Shown here: piece by piece, positions 9,420-20,337 of the stretch | How the letters are laid out: every line of letters starts with the position of its first letter | How positions within the stretch are numbered: the stretch's first letter is position 1 | Source: Xanthomonas translucens pv. cerealis | GTDB lineage: Bacteria > Pseudomonadota > Gammaproteobacteria > Xanthomonadales > Xanthomonadaceae | Direction: 5' to 3' | Assembly: GCF_006838285.1 (NCBI RefSeq) | Contig: NZ_CP038228.1 | Coordinates: forward strand, 3,286,001 to 3,350,000 | Length of the DNA stretch: 64,000 bases | Program-made: the position numbers and the translations under genes | Notes under the pieces: generated by a model | What the model was told of the DNA's origin: nothing | Database searches by the model: none | The model's input: only the letters and a program-made list of their open reading frames with translations

Positions 9420-9510
9420 AACGCTGCCGCGCTTTACAAAAATCCGGGCAGACAGCACCAAGCAGCACCCCGGCTTTTCCGAGTCCCCAGTCCCCAGTCC
9501 CGATACACCC

Positions 9511-10212
9511 TCACCCAAACACCCGCCCCAGATCCGCCGCTTCCAGCACGCGCCACTGCCCGGCCGGCAAGCTCGCGTCCAGCGCGAAGCCGCCGATACG
9601 GCTGCGGTGCAAGGTCACCACGTGGTTGCCGACCGCGGCGAACATGCGCCGCGCCTGGTGGTAGCGGCCTTCGTACAGGGTGATGCGCGCCTGGCGCGGG
9701 CCCAGCACCTCCAGCTGCACCGGCAGCAGCGGCGTGGTCTCGCCGTCCAGCAGCAGCGTGCCGCTGGCGAACTGCGCCGCCTCGTCGCCGCGCAGGTCCT
9801 CGGCCAGGGTCGCTTCGTAGACCTTGGCCAGCTGCGCTTTCGGCGAAACGATGCGATGCAGCAGCGCGCCGTCATCGGTCATCAGCAACAGCCCGCTGGT
9901 ATCGCGGTCCAGCCGCCCGACCGTGGACAGCAACGGCGAGCGCAGGCGGAAGCGCGGCGGCAGCAGGTCGTAGACGATGCGCCCCGGGTCCTTGGTCGAG
10001 CAGGTGTAGCCGACCGGCTTGTGCAGCGCCAGGATCAGCCCCGGCGGCGGATCCAGCGCCTGGCCATCGACCCGGATCGCGGCATGTTCGATCTGGTCGT
10101 CGGCGTACAGCACCTCGCCGTCGGCGTCGGTGATGCGGCCTTCGCGGAACATCAGGGTGACCTGCTTGCGGCTGCCGTAGCCCAGATTGGCCAGATGCTT
10201 GACCAGTTTCAC
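9511..10212 (-). CDS. rsuA: RsuA-type 16S rRNA pseudouridine synthase
   Basis: A 233-residue RNA-modification enzyme. Residues 1-50 form an S4 RNA-binding domain (MKLVKHLANLGYGSRKQV). The catalytic domain has motif II GRLDRDTSGLLLMTDDG with the catalytic aspartate at residue 102, the same position as in E. coli RsuA, which makes pseudouridine 516 in 16S rRNA. The RYHQARRMFAAVGNHV block is also typical. Its ATG overlaps the stop of the upstream rsmC-like gene by four bases, so the two rRNA-modification enzymes are translationally coupled. Confidence 0.92.
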   Translation of the reverse strand: MKLVKHLANLGYGSRKQVTLMFREGRITDADGEVLYADDQIEHAAIRVDGQALDPPPGLILALHKPVGYTCSTKDPGRIVYDLLPPRFRLRSPLLSTVGRLDRDTSGLLLMTDDGALLHRIVSPKAQLAKVYEATLAEDLRGDEAAQFASGTLLLDGETTPLLPVQLEVLGPRQARITLYEGRYHQARRMFAAVGNHVVTLHRSRIGGFALDASLPAGQWRVLEAADLGRVFG

Positions 10213-11282
10213 CGGCGCACCGTGGCGCGGGCGCGGACCGCCAGGATCAGCTTGAAGCCGTCGCGGCTGGCGACCACCTTGGTGTCACCGAAGCTGGCGT
10301 CGAGCACCGCCTCGTACGGCAGGTGCCGGTTGGCGACCAGGTACAGCCTGCCGCCGGGCTTGAGCGCCTGCGCGGCCACGGCGATGAAGCGGCGACCGAT
10401 GTCCGGGCGCTCCATCCGCCCCGGCGCGTGGAACGGCGGATTGCTAACGATGAAGTCGTACTGCGCCGGCAGCCCCGCGGTCACGTCGTGCCAGTGGTAG
10501 CCGATCTCCACCGCGGCCTGCGCCTGCGCTAGGTTCGACCGCGCCAGCGCCAGCGCGCGCGCGTCGGCCTCGAACAGGTCCAGTGCGGCGATGGTCGGGC
10601 AACGCGCCAGCAATTCCGCCGACAGATAACCGTAGCCGGCGCCGAGATCGGCGCCGCGGCCGGCCAGGTCGGCCGGCAGATGCTCGGCCAGCAGCGCCGA
10701 GGCCGGATCGATGCGGTCCCAGGCGAAGACCCCGGGACGGCTGCGGAAGCGTCCGTCCAGGATCGGCCGCGGCGCGTCGAGCCTGGCCCAGCGCTGCTGC
10801 AGCGCGGCGTCGTGGCCGCCGTGCAGCGGCGCGGTCCAGTACACGCGGCAGTGGTGCTTGGTCAGCTTGCCGCCCAGGCCGGCCAGTTGCTGCAGGTCGT
10901 CCTCGCCGGAACGCGCGCCTTCGTTGTTGGACTGGCAGGCGACCACGATGCCGCCCGGCGCGGCCAGCGCCAGCGCGCGCGCCAGCAGCGCCCGCGCCTC
11001 GTCGCGCTGGCGCGGCGGCAGCACCAGCACCAGCGCATAGCCGCCGGCGTCGTCGTTGTCGTCGGCATCCTCGGCGCGGACCTGCCAGCCGCCCTGCTGC
11101 AGGGCGGTGGCGAACGGGCGGTAGCCCTGCTCGCAGACCAGTTGCGCCGGCTGCGCGTGCTGGCGCAGCGCCCAGCCGTCGCGCGCGCGCAGGAACAGCA
11201 CCTTGCCGGCCGGCCAGCGCAGCGCGCCCTGGGCGAACGGCAGGAACAGGGTATCGAGGGGAGCGTCTTGCAGAGCCGGCAT
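10209..11282 (-). CDS. RsmC/RlmG-like rRNA (guanine-N2) methyltransferase
   Basis: A 357-residue, two-domain class I SAM-dependent methyltransferase. The N-terminal half is a degenerate methyltransferase-like domain. The C-terminal half has the SAM-binding loop GADLGAGYGYLS and the catalytic motif SNPPFH that marks N2-guanine methyltransferases of 16S or 23S rRNA. This two-domain arrangement and length match RsmC (G1207 of 16S rRNA) and RlmG. Which guanine is modified cannot be told from sequence alone. It is the first gene of a coupled pair with rsuA. Confidence 0.88.
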   Translation of the reverse strand: MPALQDAPLDTLFLPFAQGALRWPAGKVLFLRARDGWALRQHAQPAQLVCEQGYRPFATALQQGGWQVRAEDADDNDDAGGYALVLVLPPRQRDEARALLARALALAAPGGIVVACQSNNEGARSGEDDLQQLAGLGGKLTKHHCRVYWTAPLHGGHDAALQQRWARLDAPRPILDGRFRSRPGVFAWDRIDPASALLAEHLPADLAGRGADLGAGYGYLSAELLARCPTIAALDLFEADARALALARSNLAQAQAAVEIGYHWHDVTAGLPAQYDFIVSNPPFHAPGRMERPDIGRRFIAVAAQALKPGGRLYLVANRHLPYEAVLDASFGDTKVVASRDGFKLILAVRARATVRR

Positions 11283-11426
11283 CGGGATCGGAATCGGTCA
11301 GGGAGCGCGCATTCTAGCGGCAGCCCGGCGCCGGCCCGGTTTTGCGCCCAGTGAACGCATCATTGATGCAATGGCAACATCGCCGCGCCTAGGCTGCAGG
11401 TCACCCCGGACGGATTGGAGAGGCAT

Positions 11427-11690
11427 ATGCGTGCAGTGTTCATCGGTGGCGTCGTCGACAACAGCGAAGTGGATCTGGAAGGCAGCCAACCGCCGCTGCA
11501 CTATCCGGAAAACACCGGCACCGGACGCCCGCGCTACCGACTGCACCAGCGCGGCGAACGCGACGACGGCAGCGTGGTGTATGCGGTGTATGCCGCGCCC
11601 GAACTCGGCGACACCGAGGTGGAACGCGTGGTCAGCGAGCGCGGCTACGCACGCCGCTTCGGGGTGGAGCCGGCGCCGGTGGAGCACTGA
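11427..11690 (+). CDS. Small conserved hypothetical protein
   Basis: An 87-residue soluble protein with no recognisable domain. It is rich in charged residues and has a regular beta-like pattern (RYRLHQRGERDDGSVVYAVY). The start at 11427 follows a clear GGAGAGG ribosome-binding site; the in-frame start 12 bp upstream does not. It is monocistronic, divergent from the rsmC-like gene. Function unknown. Confidence 0.75.
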   Translation: MRAVFIGGVVDNSEVDLEGSQPPLHYPENTGTGRPRYRLHQRGERDDGSVVYAVYAAPELGDTEVERVVSERGYARRFGVEPAPVEH

Positions 11691-11778
11691 GACCGGAACG
11701 GAGGGTGCCGGATCGATATAGCCGCGACTCTGCAGCTGAGCCGCGGTTTCCCGCACAGATGCAAACGCGTGCACACGC

Positions 11779-11808
11779 TTGTGGGAGCGACTTCAGTCGC
11801 TCCCACAA
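11779..11808. repeat. REP-like hairpin
   Basis: A compact perfect palindrome: TTGTGGGAGCGACT and its complement AGTCGCTCCCACAA around a TC loop. It is a relative of the GTAG REP core at 9352. It lies between convergent genes, about 90 bp after the small hypothetical gene, and could terminate transcription from either side, although no T-tract follows. Confidence 0.85.
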
Positions 11809-11877
11809 TGATGAGGGCGGCCTGAGCGATACGCCACCCGGCCGCACAGCTGCCGGGCGCCACACACCCTTCCCCGA

Positions 11878-13215
<1,338 letters not shown>

Positions 13216-13319
13216 TGCTCAACTCTCCATGGTGACGACAGGACCACCGATAATGCACAGCACGCGCTCGGCAAACGTGAAATAGATGTCAACTGCCGTT
13301 ATGCGCCGGCATGCGCTGC

Positions 13320-13610
13320 TCATGCGGTCGGCGTCGATGGCGCGACCTCGCCGATGCGGTCCAGCCAGACGTAGTGCTGTTGCTCGGGATGCAGCAGATC
13401 GTCCAGCCGCACCACACCGTTGACGCCCTCGCGTTCCTGCCGGTCGCGGAAGGTCTGCAAGGTGGGCCGCACCGAAACCGTGCCGCTGACCTGGCTACCA
13501 TCGTCCAGGCGCAGCAGCATCTGCGCCTGGTCCGGCAATTTCGGCAACCATGCCTGCAATGCCGCGATGGCGTCGGGATCGGTATGCACCGCATCGGTGT
13601 ACTTGCTCAT
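13320..13610 (-). CDS. DUF3247 family protein
   Basis: A 96-residue soluble protein of a family I know mainly from Xanthomonadaceae. The central part (LLRLDDGSQVSGTVSVRPTL and LHPEQQHYVWLDRIGEV) looks like a small beta-barrel. No catalytic motif is visible. It lies between the dehydrogenase and the hybrid kinase, all on the minus strand but with gaps of about 70-100 bp, so each may have its own promoter. Confidence 0.85.
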   Translation of the reverse strand: MSKYTDAVHTDPDAIAALQAWLPKLPDQAQMLLRLDDGSQVSGTVSVRPTLQTFRDRQEREGVNGVVRLDDLLHPEQQHYVWLDRIGEVAPSTPTA

Positions 13611-13676
13611 GCGCGTCTCCTGCGAAGGACCCCGCGCAACATAGCGGCAATGCCGTGAAAAGTCCGGGAAGTTCGG

Positions 13677-15680
13677 CTACTGCTGGCGCGCGAAACGCAC
13701 CGCGGACACCAGCTGGGCCACGCTGTACGGCTTGGCCAGGTGCTCCTGGAAGCCGGACTGCAGCGCGCGGCGACGATCGTCGGCACGCGCCAGCGCGGTC
13801 ACTGCCACCGCCGGCAACTCGGACGCCTGCAACCCCATGTTGTCGCGGATCGTGCGAATCAGGCCATAGCCGTCCATGCCAGGCATGCCGATGTCGGTGA
13901 CCATCGCATCGATGCGGGTGTGACCGCCATCGTCGAGCAGCGCCAACGCCTCGCTGGCGGAACCGGCGGTGACCACCTCCGCGCCTTGCTCCTCGAGCAG
14001 CCGCCGCAGGTATTCGAGCATGTCCGGCTGGTCTTCCACCGCCAGCAGGCGCATGCCCTTCAGCGCATACGCTTCCACCACCTGCTCGGCCACCGCGAAC
14101 GTGCGCACCTCGCGCATCGGCCGCTTGCCCGCCTTGTCGCGGTGCAGTGGCAAGCGCACGGTGAACACCGCCCCGCAGCCGCGGCCTTCGCTGGCCGCAC
14201 TGACCTGGCCGCCATGCATTTCCACCAGCTGCTGCACGATCGCCAAGCCCAGGCCGAGGCCGCCGTGCAGGCGGGTGGTGGTGCCGTCGGCCTGGCGGAA
14301 GCGGCCGAACAGGTGCGGCAGGAACTCCGGCGGAATGCCGTCGCCGGAATCGCGTACCGCCACCGTGGCGTGTTCGCCGTCGGCATCGACCTCGATCGCC
14401 AACTCGATGCGGCCATGCGCCGGGGTGAACTTGATCGCATTGGACAACAGGTTCCAGAACACCTGCTGCAGGCGCGTGGCGTCACCCAGTACCACGCACG
14501 GATGCGACGGCTCGCGCAGGGTCAGCGCCTGGTCCTTGCCCTCGGCCACCGGCTCCTGCGCGCGCAGCGCTTCGCGCACCTGTTCGGTCAGGTCCAGCGC
14601 CTCCACTTCCAGCTGCACCTTGCCCAGCAGCATGCTGCTCAGGTCGAGCATGTCCGAGATCAGCCGCTGCTGCGCACGCGCGCTGCTGGCGATCACCGAC
14701 AGCCCCTTGCTGCTCGGATCGCCCGGCGGCAACCGCTGCAGCAGCAGGTCGCTCCAGCCAAGGATGGTGGTCAGCGGCGTGCGCAATTCATGCGACAGCG
14801 TGGCCAGGAATTCGTCCTTCAGCCGCGCCATGCTCTCGGCCGCGTTGCGCGCGCTGCGCTCCGATTCCAGCAGTTGCTCGCGGGCCAGTTCGATGTCGCG
14901 GCGTTCGGTGACGTCGGGGCTGCTGCCGGCCAGGCCGATGAATTCGCCCTCGGCCGAATAGCGCGGCACCGCGGTCATCTCGATCCAGCGCCACTCGCCG
15001 TCGTAGCGGCGCGCGCGCACCAGCGCGCGCAGGTTGCGCTGCTCGTCAAGCGCACTGCGCAGTTCGAACGCGAACACGCCGGCATCCTCCGGGTGCAGCA
15101 CGTCGCCCCAGCCCGGCCACGCGTCCTCGGCCTGCAGGTCGATGCCGAAGAATTCGGCGTAGGCGGTGTTGGTGAAACGCAGTTGGCCGCTGGCATCCAG
15201 CACCCACACCGGCATCGGCAGGCCCTCGGCGAGCGCGCTGAAACGCGCCTCGCTCTCGGCCAGGTCGCGCTCCACGCGCTTGCGCTCGGTGATGTCGAGA
15301 AATTGCACGGCGACCAGATGCCGTTCCGGCGCACCAATGCGGAACGCCTCCACCGCCCACCAGCGGCCGAACCCGGCGGCGAAGTTCTCGAACTTGGCCG
15401 AGCGTCCGCTCAGCGCCACCTCGCCGTACATGCGGAACCAATGCTCCTCGTTGGTCGGCGACAGTTCGCGGATGCGCTTGCCGATCACGTCGTGCAGGCC
15501 GGTCTCGCGCTCGAACGCCTGGTTGACCTCCAGGAACACGTAATCGACCGCGCGTTGATCCGCGTCGAACAGTACCTGCACCACGCAGAAACCTGAGTCG
15601 ATCTTGTCGAAGATCTCGCGGTACTGCAGGTCCGACGCCTGCGTGCGCAACGTGGAGGAAGATTCGGTGCTGACATGCAT
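13677..15680 (-). CDS. Soluble PAS-PAS hybrid histidine kinase
   Basis: A 667-residue two-component sensor with no membrane segment. PAS domains lie at about 20-135 (FDKIDSGFCVVQVLF) and 143-265. The HisKA dimerisation helix has the phospho-accepting His297 in LATLSHELRTPL. The ATPase domain has N box NLLSNAIKF, G1 DSGDGIP and G2 GGLGLGLAIV. A C-terminal receiver (about 543-667) has phospho-accepting Asp596 (MVTDIGMPGMDG) and switch Lys650. All catalytic residues are present. The ATG at 15680 was chosen; an extension to 15875 lacks PAS-like content. No response regulator gene is adjacent, so its output partner is unknown. Confidence 0.93.
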   Translation of the reverse strand: MHVSTESSSTLRTQASDLQYREIFDKIDSGFCVVQVLFDADQRAVDYVFLEVNQAFERETGLHDVIGKRIRELSPTNEEHWFRMYGEVALSGRSAKFENFAAGFGRWWAVEAFRIGAPERHLVAVQFLDITERKRVERDLAESEARFSALAEGLPMPVWVLDASGQLRFTNTAYAEFFGIDLQAEDAWPGWGDVLHPEDAGVFAFELRSALDEQRNLRALVRARRYDGEWRWIEMTAVPRYSAEGEFIGLAGSSPDVTERRDIELAREQLLESERSARNAAESMARLKDEFLATLSHELRTPLTTILGWSDLLLQRLPPGDPSSKGLSVIASSARAQQRLISDMLDLSSMLLGKVQLEVEALDLTEQVREALRAQEPVAEGKDQALTLREPSHPCVVLGDATRLQQVFWNLLSNAIKFTPAHGRIELAIEVDADGEHATVAVRDSGDGIPPEFLPHLFGRFRQADGTTTRLHGGLGLGLAIVQQLVEMHGGQVSAASEGRGCGAVFTVRLPLHRDKAGKRPMREVRTFAVAEQVVEAYALKGMRLLAVEDQPDMLEYLRRLLEEQGAEVVTAGSASEALALLDDGGHTRIDAMVTDIGMPGMDGYGLIRTIRDNMGLQASELPAVAVTALARADDRRRALQSGFQEHLAKPYSVAQLVSAVRFARQQ

Positions 15681-15846
15681 GACGGAGTTTGCTCTGGAAA
15701 CGGCGTGCGGCGGCGGAGGCGACAGCGCGCTCCGCGCCCACGCCGTGATGACGGATGCACAGGACCGGCAATGGCACGACGGACCCCGCATCTTGTGAAG
15801 CCGCTCCGCTGCCGTCAAGCCGGCCCAGCCACCGGGCAGCGGCAGG

Positions 15847-16095
15847 TCACCAGAAGAAGGCGACGACCAGCACAATCCCCACCAACGCCAGCGCGATCCC
15901 GCCGAGGACGCCCCATTGGGTCAGCTGCGCGCTGCGCAGCGCCTGTTCTTCCAGCCAGCGCTCGGCCTCCTGCCGCCATGACGGCGGCGGCGACTGCTCC
16001 AGGATCTGCTGGACCCGCGTCACCCCCAGCGCGCGGCACTGCTGCCGGCACTGTTCGGGCGCAGTGGCGTCTTCTGGCGCGATTGCGCAGGACAT
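15847..16095 (-). CDS. Small single-pass membrane protein
   Basis: An 82-residue protein with a cysteine-bearing, soluble N-terminal half (CAIAPEDATAPEQCRQQCRAL) and one C-terminal membrane segment (GVLGGIALALVGIVLVVAFFW). The C-tail anchor suggests an inner-membrane protein whose N-terminal part faces the cytoplasm. It starts 17 bp after the stop of the upstream hypothetical gene and is probably co-transcribed with it. Function unknown. Confidence 0.7.
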   Translation of the reverse strand: MSCAIAPEDATAPEQCRQQCRALGVTRVQQILEQSPPPSWRQEAERWLEEQALRSAQLTQWGVLGGIALALVGIVLVVAFFW

Positions 16096-16112
16096 CGCGG
16101 TGTGCTCCAGGC

Positions 16113-16583
16113 CTAGCCCAGCGTGAAACGCGGGTTGTCGCTGGTCAGCTCCTGCTCCACCGCCATCCGCGCAAGCCGCGTGTAGTTGGCGCTCGGGCCG
16201 GCGCCGCGGCCGACGATCAGGCCCAGATATTCAAGACCGCTCCAGATCCGCGCCTTCCACTCGACCCCGCTGTCGGCCAGCACCAGGGTCAGCGAATAGC
16301 GGAAACCCTGCCCCTGCGGATTGCGGCAGGCGTAGATCGGCGGGAACTGCACCGCCACGTCCTGCTGCTCGCCGAGCGATGCCAGGTAACGGCGCAGTTC
16401 CTGGCGCACGTCCTCGCCCGGATTCAGCCGCAAGTGATGCGCCGCCGCGTCCAGGTCCGCCTGCTGATCGACGAAGCTGGCCGCGCCGCTCGCCGGGCTG
16501 TGCCCATGCCGCTTGGCCCAGTCGATGAACTGCAGGCGCACGTCCGAGGCGGCGTGGGCCTGGTGGAACAGCGGCATCTTCAT
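16113..16583 (-). CDS. Hypothetical protein
   Basis: A 156-residue soluble protein without a signal peptide or a domain I recognise. It contains several conserved-looking aromatic and charged blocks (LQFIDWAKRHGH, KARIWSGLEYLGLIVGRG). Normal high-GC third positions and a tight link to the downstream 82-residue membrane protein gene support its being real. Function unknown. Confidence 0.68.
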   Translation of the reverse strand: MKMPLFHQAHAASDVRLQFIDWAKRHGHSPASGAASFVDQQADLDAAAHHLRLNPGEDVRQELRRYLASLGEQQDVAVQFPPIYACRNPQGQGFRYSLTLVLADSGVEWKARIWSGLEYLGLIVGRGAGPSANYTRLARMAVEQELTSDNPRFTLG

Positions 16584-16779
16584 GCGATCCCCGCATCACG
16601 TTAGTTGCCGCCATGGTCGCGCCGGCGCCGTGAAGCACGCGGCGACGCGGCGTGAACCGCGTGTCACCTGGCCGTGCCCATGAACCGGCGAAGACCGCGC
16701 GCCGCACGCGGCGGCGCCGCGATTGCGGCCGCGCTCACGCAGGCACACACTGGCAGGGCCGTTTTCGTGGAGATCCGCG

Positions 16780-17349
16780 ATGAATATCCGATATGCCTGG
16801 ACGGCGCTGGCCCTGGCCTGCCTGCTGGCGGGCGGCGCCTCCGCCGCGACCCGCAACGTCACCGATCCGCAGGCCATGCACAGCACCGAGGGCGACAGCC
16901 CGGTGCAGGTGCGCTGGACCGACCCCGCCGCCTTCAGCGAACTGCGCTACAGCCGCAATCGCTGGGAAGCGCAGCGCGGCGACTGGGTAAAGCAACTGGC
17001 CGACTACCTGCAGCAGCGCGCCGGCAAGCAGCTGGCGCCCGGCCAGCGGCTGCAGGTGGAGCTGACCGACATCAAGCGCGCCGGCGACTACGAGCCCTGG
17101 CACGGCCCGCAATGGAACGACGTGCGGGTCATGCGCGACATCTACCCGCCGCGCATCAGCTTGAACTTCACCCTGTACGGCGCCGACGGACAGGTGCTGG
17201 AGCAGGGCGAGCGCAAACTGCTCGACAGCAGCTACCTGATGAACAGCGCGATCGGCCTGAACAACGATCCGCTGCGCTACGAGAAGCGGATGCTCGACGA
17301 CTGGCTGCGCCGCCAGTTCCGCGACCAGGCGGCGGTGGCCAAACGCTGA
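16780..17349 (+). CDS. DUF3016 family secreted protein
   Basis: A 189-residue exported protein. The signal peptide (MNIRYAWTALALACLLAGGASA) is cleaved near residue 22. The mature part carries VQVRWTDPAAFSELRYSR and a C-terminal LRYEKRMLDDWLRRQF, typical of DUF3016. The ATG at 16780 follows GTGGAG. Periplasmic location is likely. The function of the family is unknown. A cluster of degenerate REP elements follows. Confidence 0.87.
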   Translation: MNIRYAWTALALACLLAGGASAATRNVTDPQAMHSTEGDSPVQVRWTDPAAFSELRYSRNRWEAQRGDWVKQLADYLQQRAGKQLAPGQRLQVELTDIKRAGDYEPWHGPQWNDVRVMRDIYPPRISLNFTLYGADGQVLEQGERKLLDSSYLMNSAIGLNNDPLRYEKRMLDDWLRRQFRDQAAVAKR

Positions 17350-17443
17350 GCCGGGATGTGGCTGCGGATAGGGCTGGGAATCGGGAACAGCATGCGCGGA
17401 CCATCCTGCGCGTGCGACCCGGCGTTTCAGCCGACCCCGGCTT

Positions 17444-17705
17444 TGTAGGAGCAACTTCAGCCGCGACCAGACACGACCGGTAACGCCCCGGTCGCCACTG
17501 AAGTCGCTCCCACAAGGGCGCTACCGGCGCCGCGAGCTGCGAGCCCTCTTGTGGGAGGGACGTCATCCCGACTGCATGCCAGTTCGGAACATTCACCACT
17601 GCGCTCGTCGCGGCTGAAGACAGTTGCTCCTTCAAAAGAGCGGAAGGCTTCAGGCGACGCGAGGTGCGCCCCCTAGTCGGAGGGACTTCATTCCCGACTG
17701 CAACC
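17444..17705. repeat. Cluster of degenerate GTAG REP elements
   Basis: The 480-bp gap between the DUF3016 gene and alr holds no credible gene but at least five REP-like copies. They are TTGTAGGAGCAACTTCAGCC at 17444, its inverted partner ending CGCTCCCACAA near 17514, TTGTGGGAGGGACGTCATCC at 17549, GTCGCGGCTGAAGACAGTTG at 17607, and a hairpin TAGTCGGAGGGACTTCATTC at 17674-17700. Copies vary in the loop and in G/A at position 5. They separate two convergent transcripts. Confidence 0.8.
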
Positions 17706-17829
17706 ATGCCAGGTGCGGTCAGCGCATCGCTGGCTGCGATCGACGCGCGAGACCACGCATTCCAGGCCTCGCGGTCGCGGCCGCTGGCCCGAGGCCACTC
17801 GCCGACGCCCCTGCAAACGCTTGCGACGC

Positions 17830-18903
17830 TCAACCGCCCAGATACTGCCGCGGCGCGCGCTTGAGTCCGCACAGCAGGCGATAGGCGCTGGAGCCGCAGC
17901 GCGCGGCCAGGGCGTCGATGCGCGGCTGCGCGCCCCACAGCTGCACGTGGCTGCCGAGCCCGGCCTGCGGGTGCTCGGTCAGGTCCACGGTCAGCATGTC
18001 CATCGACACCCGCCCGATCACTGCGCCGGGCGCGCCGTCGATCAGCACCGGGGTGCCGTTCGGCGCGAACTGCGGATAGCCATCGGCGTAGCCGATCGCG
18101 ACCACGCCGACCCGGGTCGGGCGCGGCGCGACGAAGCGCGCGCCATAGCCGACCGGCTCGCCGGCAGCCAGGTCGCGCACCGCGATCACCTTGGACTGCA
18201 GGGTCATCACCGGGCGCAGCTCGCCTGGCAGTTCGGCGCCGGCGGCGAACGGGTCGGCGCCGTACAGCATCAGCCCGGGGCGGCCCCAGTCGCTGTGGAG
18301 TTGCGGCCAGCCCAGCAGCCCCGGCGAATTGCACAGGCTGGTCTCCCCAGCCAGGCCGGCAGTGGCCTGGCGGAACACCTCGGCCTGTTCCAGGGTGCGC
18401 GCGCTGTCCAGTTCGTCGGCGCGCGCGAAATGGCTCATCAGCACCAGCCGTTCGACCTGCGGTAGCGCGCTCAGCCGCGCGTGCGCGGCACGGAATGCGT
18501 CCGGCGCCAGGCCCAGCCGGTGCATGCCGCTGTCCAGCTTCAACCACAGGCACAGCGGCTGCGGCGCGGCATAGGCGGCGATCGCCTCCACCTGCCACGG
18601 CGAGGCCACCGCGCACCACAGCCGGTGCTCGGCGATCAGCGGCAGTTCGTCGGTGTCGAAGATGCCTTCCAGCAGCAGGATCGGCGTGGCGATGCCGGCC
18701 TGACGCAGTTCCAGCGCTTCCTCGATGGAGGCCACCGCGAAGCCGTCGGCCTCCGCTTCCAGCGCGCGCGCGCAGGCCACCGCGCCGTGCCCGTAGGCAT
18801 CGGCCTTGACCACCGCCAGCGCCTTGCCGCCGCCCAGTCGCCGGGCCAGGCGGTAGTTGTGGCGCAGCGCCTGCAGATCGATCAACGCACGGGCTGGGCG
18901 CAC
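17830..18903 (-). CDS. alr: Alanine racemase (catabolic type, dadA partner)
   Basis: A 357-residue PLP enzyme that interconverts L- and D-alanine. The PLP lysine is Lys33 in [11 protein letters not shown]; the second catalytic residue is the tyrosine in PVGYGARF. The [12 protein letters not shown] and [13 protein letters not shown] blocks are typical. The best start is the GTG at 18903 ([11 protein letters not shown]), which overlaps the dadA reading frame by 22 bases. Placement after dadA marks it as the racemase feeding D-alanine to DadA, comparable to dadX, in alanine catabolism. Whether a second, biosynthetic alr exists cannot be seen. Confidence 0.95.
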   Translation of the reverse strand: MRPARALIDLQALRHNYRLARRLGGGKALAVVKADAYGHGAVACARALEAEADGFAVASIEEALELRQAGIATPILLLEGIFDTDELPLIAEHRLWCAVASPWQVEAIAAYAAPQPLCLWLKLDSGMHRLGLAPDAFRAAHARLSALPQVERLVLMSHFARADELDSARTLEQAEVFRQATAGLAGETSLCNSPGLLGWPQLHSDWGRPGLMLYGADPFAAGAELPGELRPVMTLQSKVIAVRDLAAGEPVGYGARFVAPRPTRVGVVAIGYADGYPQFAPNGTPVLIDGAPGAVIGRVSMDMLTVDLTEHPQAGLGSHVQLWGAQPRIDALAARCGSSAYRLLCGLKRAPRQYLGG

Positions 18904-20189
18904 GAACTTGCCTCGGCGACGGGCGCCGAGGCGCCGCGCGAATAACGGAAGATGTCCAGGCCCTCGCCGCTGATCTGCGGCTGTCGCGCGGCGATCAGGT
19001 CGGCCAGGTAGCGGCCGGAGCCGCAGGCCATGGTCCAGCCGAGGGTGCCGTGGCCGGTGTTGAGGAACAGGTTGCGGTAGCCGGTGGCGCCGACCACCGG
19101 GGTGCCGTCGGGCGTGGCCGGGCGCAGCCCGGTCCAGAATTCGGCGCGGGCCAGATCGCCACCGCGCGGGTACAGGTCGTTCACTACGTTTTCCAGGGTG
19201 GCGCGGCGCCGTGCCGGCAGCGACAGGTCGAAGCCGGCCAGTTCGGCCATGCCGCCGACGCGGATGCGCTGGTCGAAGCGGGTGATCGCCACTTTGTAGG
19301 TTTCGTCGAGGATCGTGGACATCGGGGCCAACGCCGCGTCGCGGATCGGCAACGTCAGCGAATAGCCCTTCAGCGGATACACCGGCAGGCGGATGCCCAG
19401 CGGCGCTAGCAGCTGCGCAGAATAACTGCCCAGGGCGACCACGTAGCGGTCGGCGCGCTCCAGGCGGCCGCCGATGCGCACGCCGTCGAGGCGGTCGCCA
19501 TCGGCGTGCAGGCCGTCGATGGTCTCGCCGTAGCGGAACTGCACGCCGGCCGCGGCGGCCAGCGCGGCCAGGCGCTGGGTGAACAGGCGGCAGTCGCCGG
19601 TCTGGTCGTTGGGCAGGCGCAACGCGCCGACCAGGGTGGCCGGGGCGCTGGCCAGCGCCGGCTCGATGCGGGCGATGCCAACGCGGTCCAGCAGCTCGTA
19701 GGGCACGCCGTATTCGCGCAGCACCTCGATGTCCTTGGCCGCGCCGTCCAGCTGCGCCTGGGTGCGGAACAACTGGGTGGTGCCGAGCTGGCGGCCTTCG
19801 TAGACGATGCCGGTGTCGGCGCGCAGCTGGTCCAGGCAGTCGCGGCTGTATTCGGACAGCCGTACCATGCGCGCCTTGTTGATCGCATAGCGCTCGGCGG
19901 TGCAGTTGCGCAGCATCTGCGCCAGCCACAGGTACTGGCGGATGTCGCCAGTGGGGGTGATGGCCAGCGGCGCATGGCGCTGGAACAGCCATTTCAGCGC
20001 CTTCAACGGCACCCCCGGCGCGGCCCAAGGCGCGGCGTAGCCGGGCGACACCTGGCCGGCGTTGGCATAGCTGGTCTCCAGCCCGGCCGCGGGCTGGCGA
20101 TCGACCACCGTCACCTCGCAGCCGCTGCGCGCCAGATACCACGCCGTGGCCGTGCCGATCACACCGCTGCCGAGAACCAGAACCCGCAT
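18882..20189 (-). CDS. dadA: D-amino acid dehydrogenase small subunit
   Basis: A 435-residue FAD-dependent dehydrogenase that oxidatively deaminates D-alanine and other D-amino acids at the inner membrane. The N-terminal dinucleotide-binding motif is GSGVIG (residues 7-12). Other family blocks are [36 protein letters not shown] and [17 protein letters not shown]. The ATG at 20189 follows a GAGGT ribosome-binding site. It is the first gene of dadA-alr and is divergent from an Lrp-type regulator, the usual arrangement for L-alanine/leucine-responsive control. Confidence 0.96.
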   Translation of the reverse strand: MRVLVLGSGVIGTATAWYLARSGCEVTVVDRQPAAGLETSYANAGQVSPGYAAPWAAPGVPLKALKWLFQRHAPLAITPTGDIRQYLWLAQMLRNCTAERYAINKARMVRLSEYSRDCLDQLRADTGIVYEGRQLGTTQLFRTQAQLDGAAKDIEVLREYGVPYELLDRVGIARIEPALASAPATLVGALRLPNDQTGDCRLFTQRLAALAAAAGVQFRYGETIDGLHADGDRLDGVRIGGRLERADRYVVALGSYSAQLLAPLGIRLPVYPLKGYSLTLPIRDAALAPMSTILDETYKVAITRFDQRIRVGGMAELAGFDLSLPARRRATLENVVNDLYPRGGDLARAEFWTGLRPATPDGTPVVGATGYRNLFLNTGHGTLGWTMACGSGRYLADLIAARQPQISGEGLDIFRYSRGASAPVAEASSCAQPVR

Positions 20190-20337
20190 ACGCTTACCTC
20201 TGTCGGATCAAATCCCTGGCTGAATGGCGCCAAGGATGGGTTTAGGTGCAGTATATGAAGCGCAAGCCAGGATTTTCCGCCGATTTTCGAACATACCGCA
20301 GGATAATCCCCTGCCCCAGCCCACCGAGACCTGCGCC
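20190..20337. promoter_or_regulatory. dadA / lrp divergent regulatory region
   Basis: A 148-bp, noticeably AT-richer intergenic region between divergent dadA and lrp. On the dadA strand an AGTATA/TATACT -10-like element lies at 20250-20255. On the lrp strand GGATAAT at 20301 may be a -10. Two GATTTTC direct repeats at 20271 and 20282 are spaced 11 bp apart, one helical turn, as expected for phased Lrp binding. Promoter calls are by eye. Confidence 0.5.

Noticed and set aside
13740..15596. Long plus-strand frame opposite the hybrid kinase
   Set aside because: His/Gln/Arg-rich antisense shadow of a fully motif-supported kinase.
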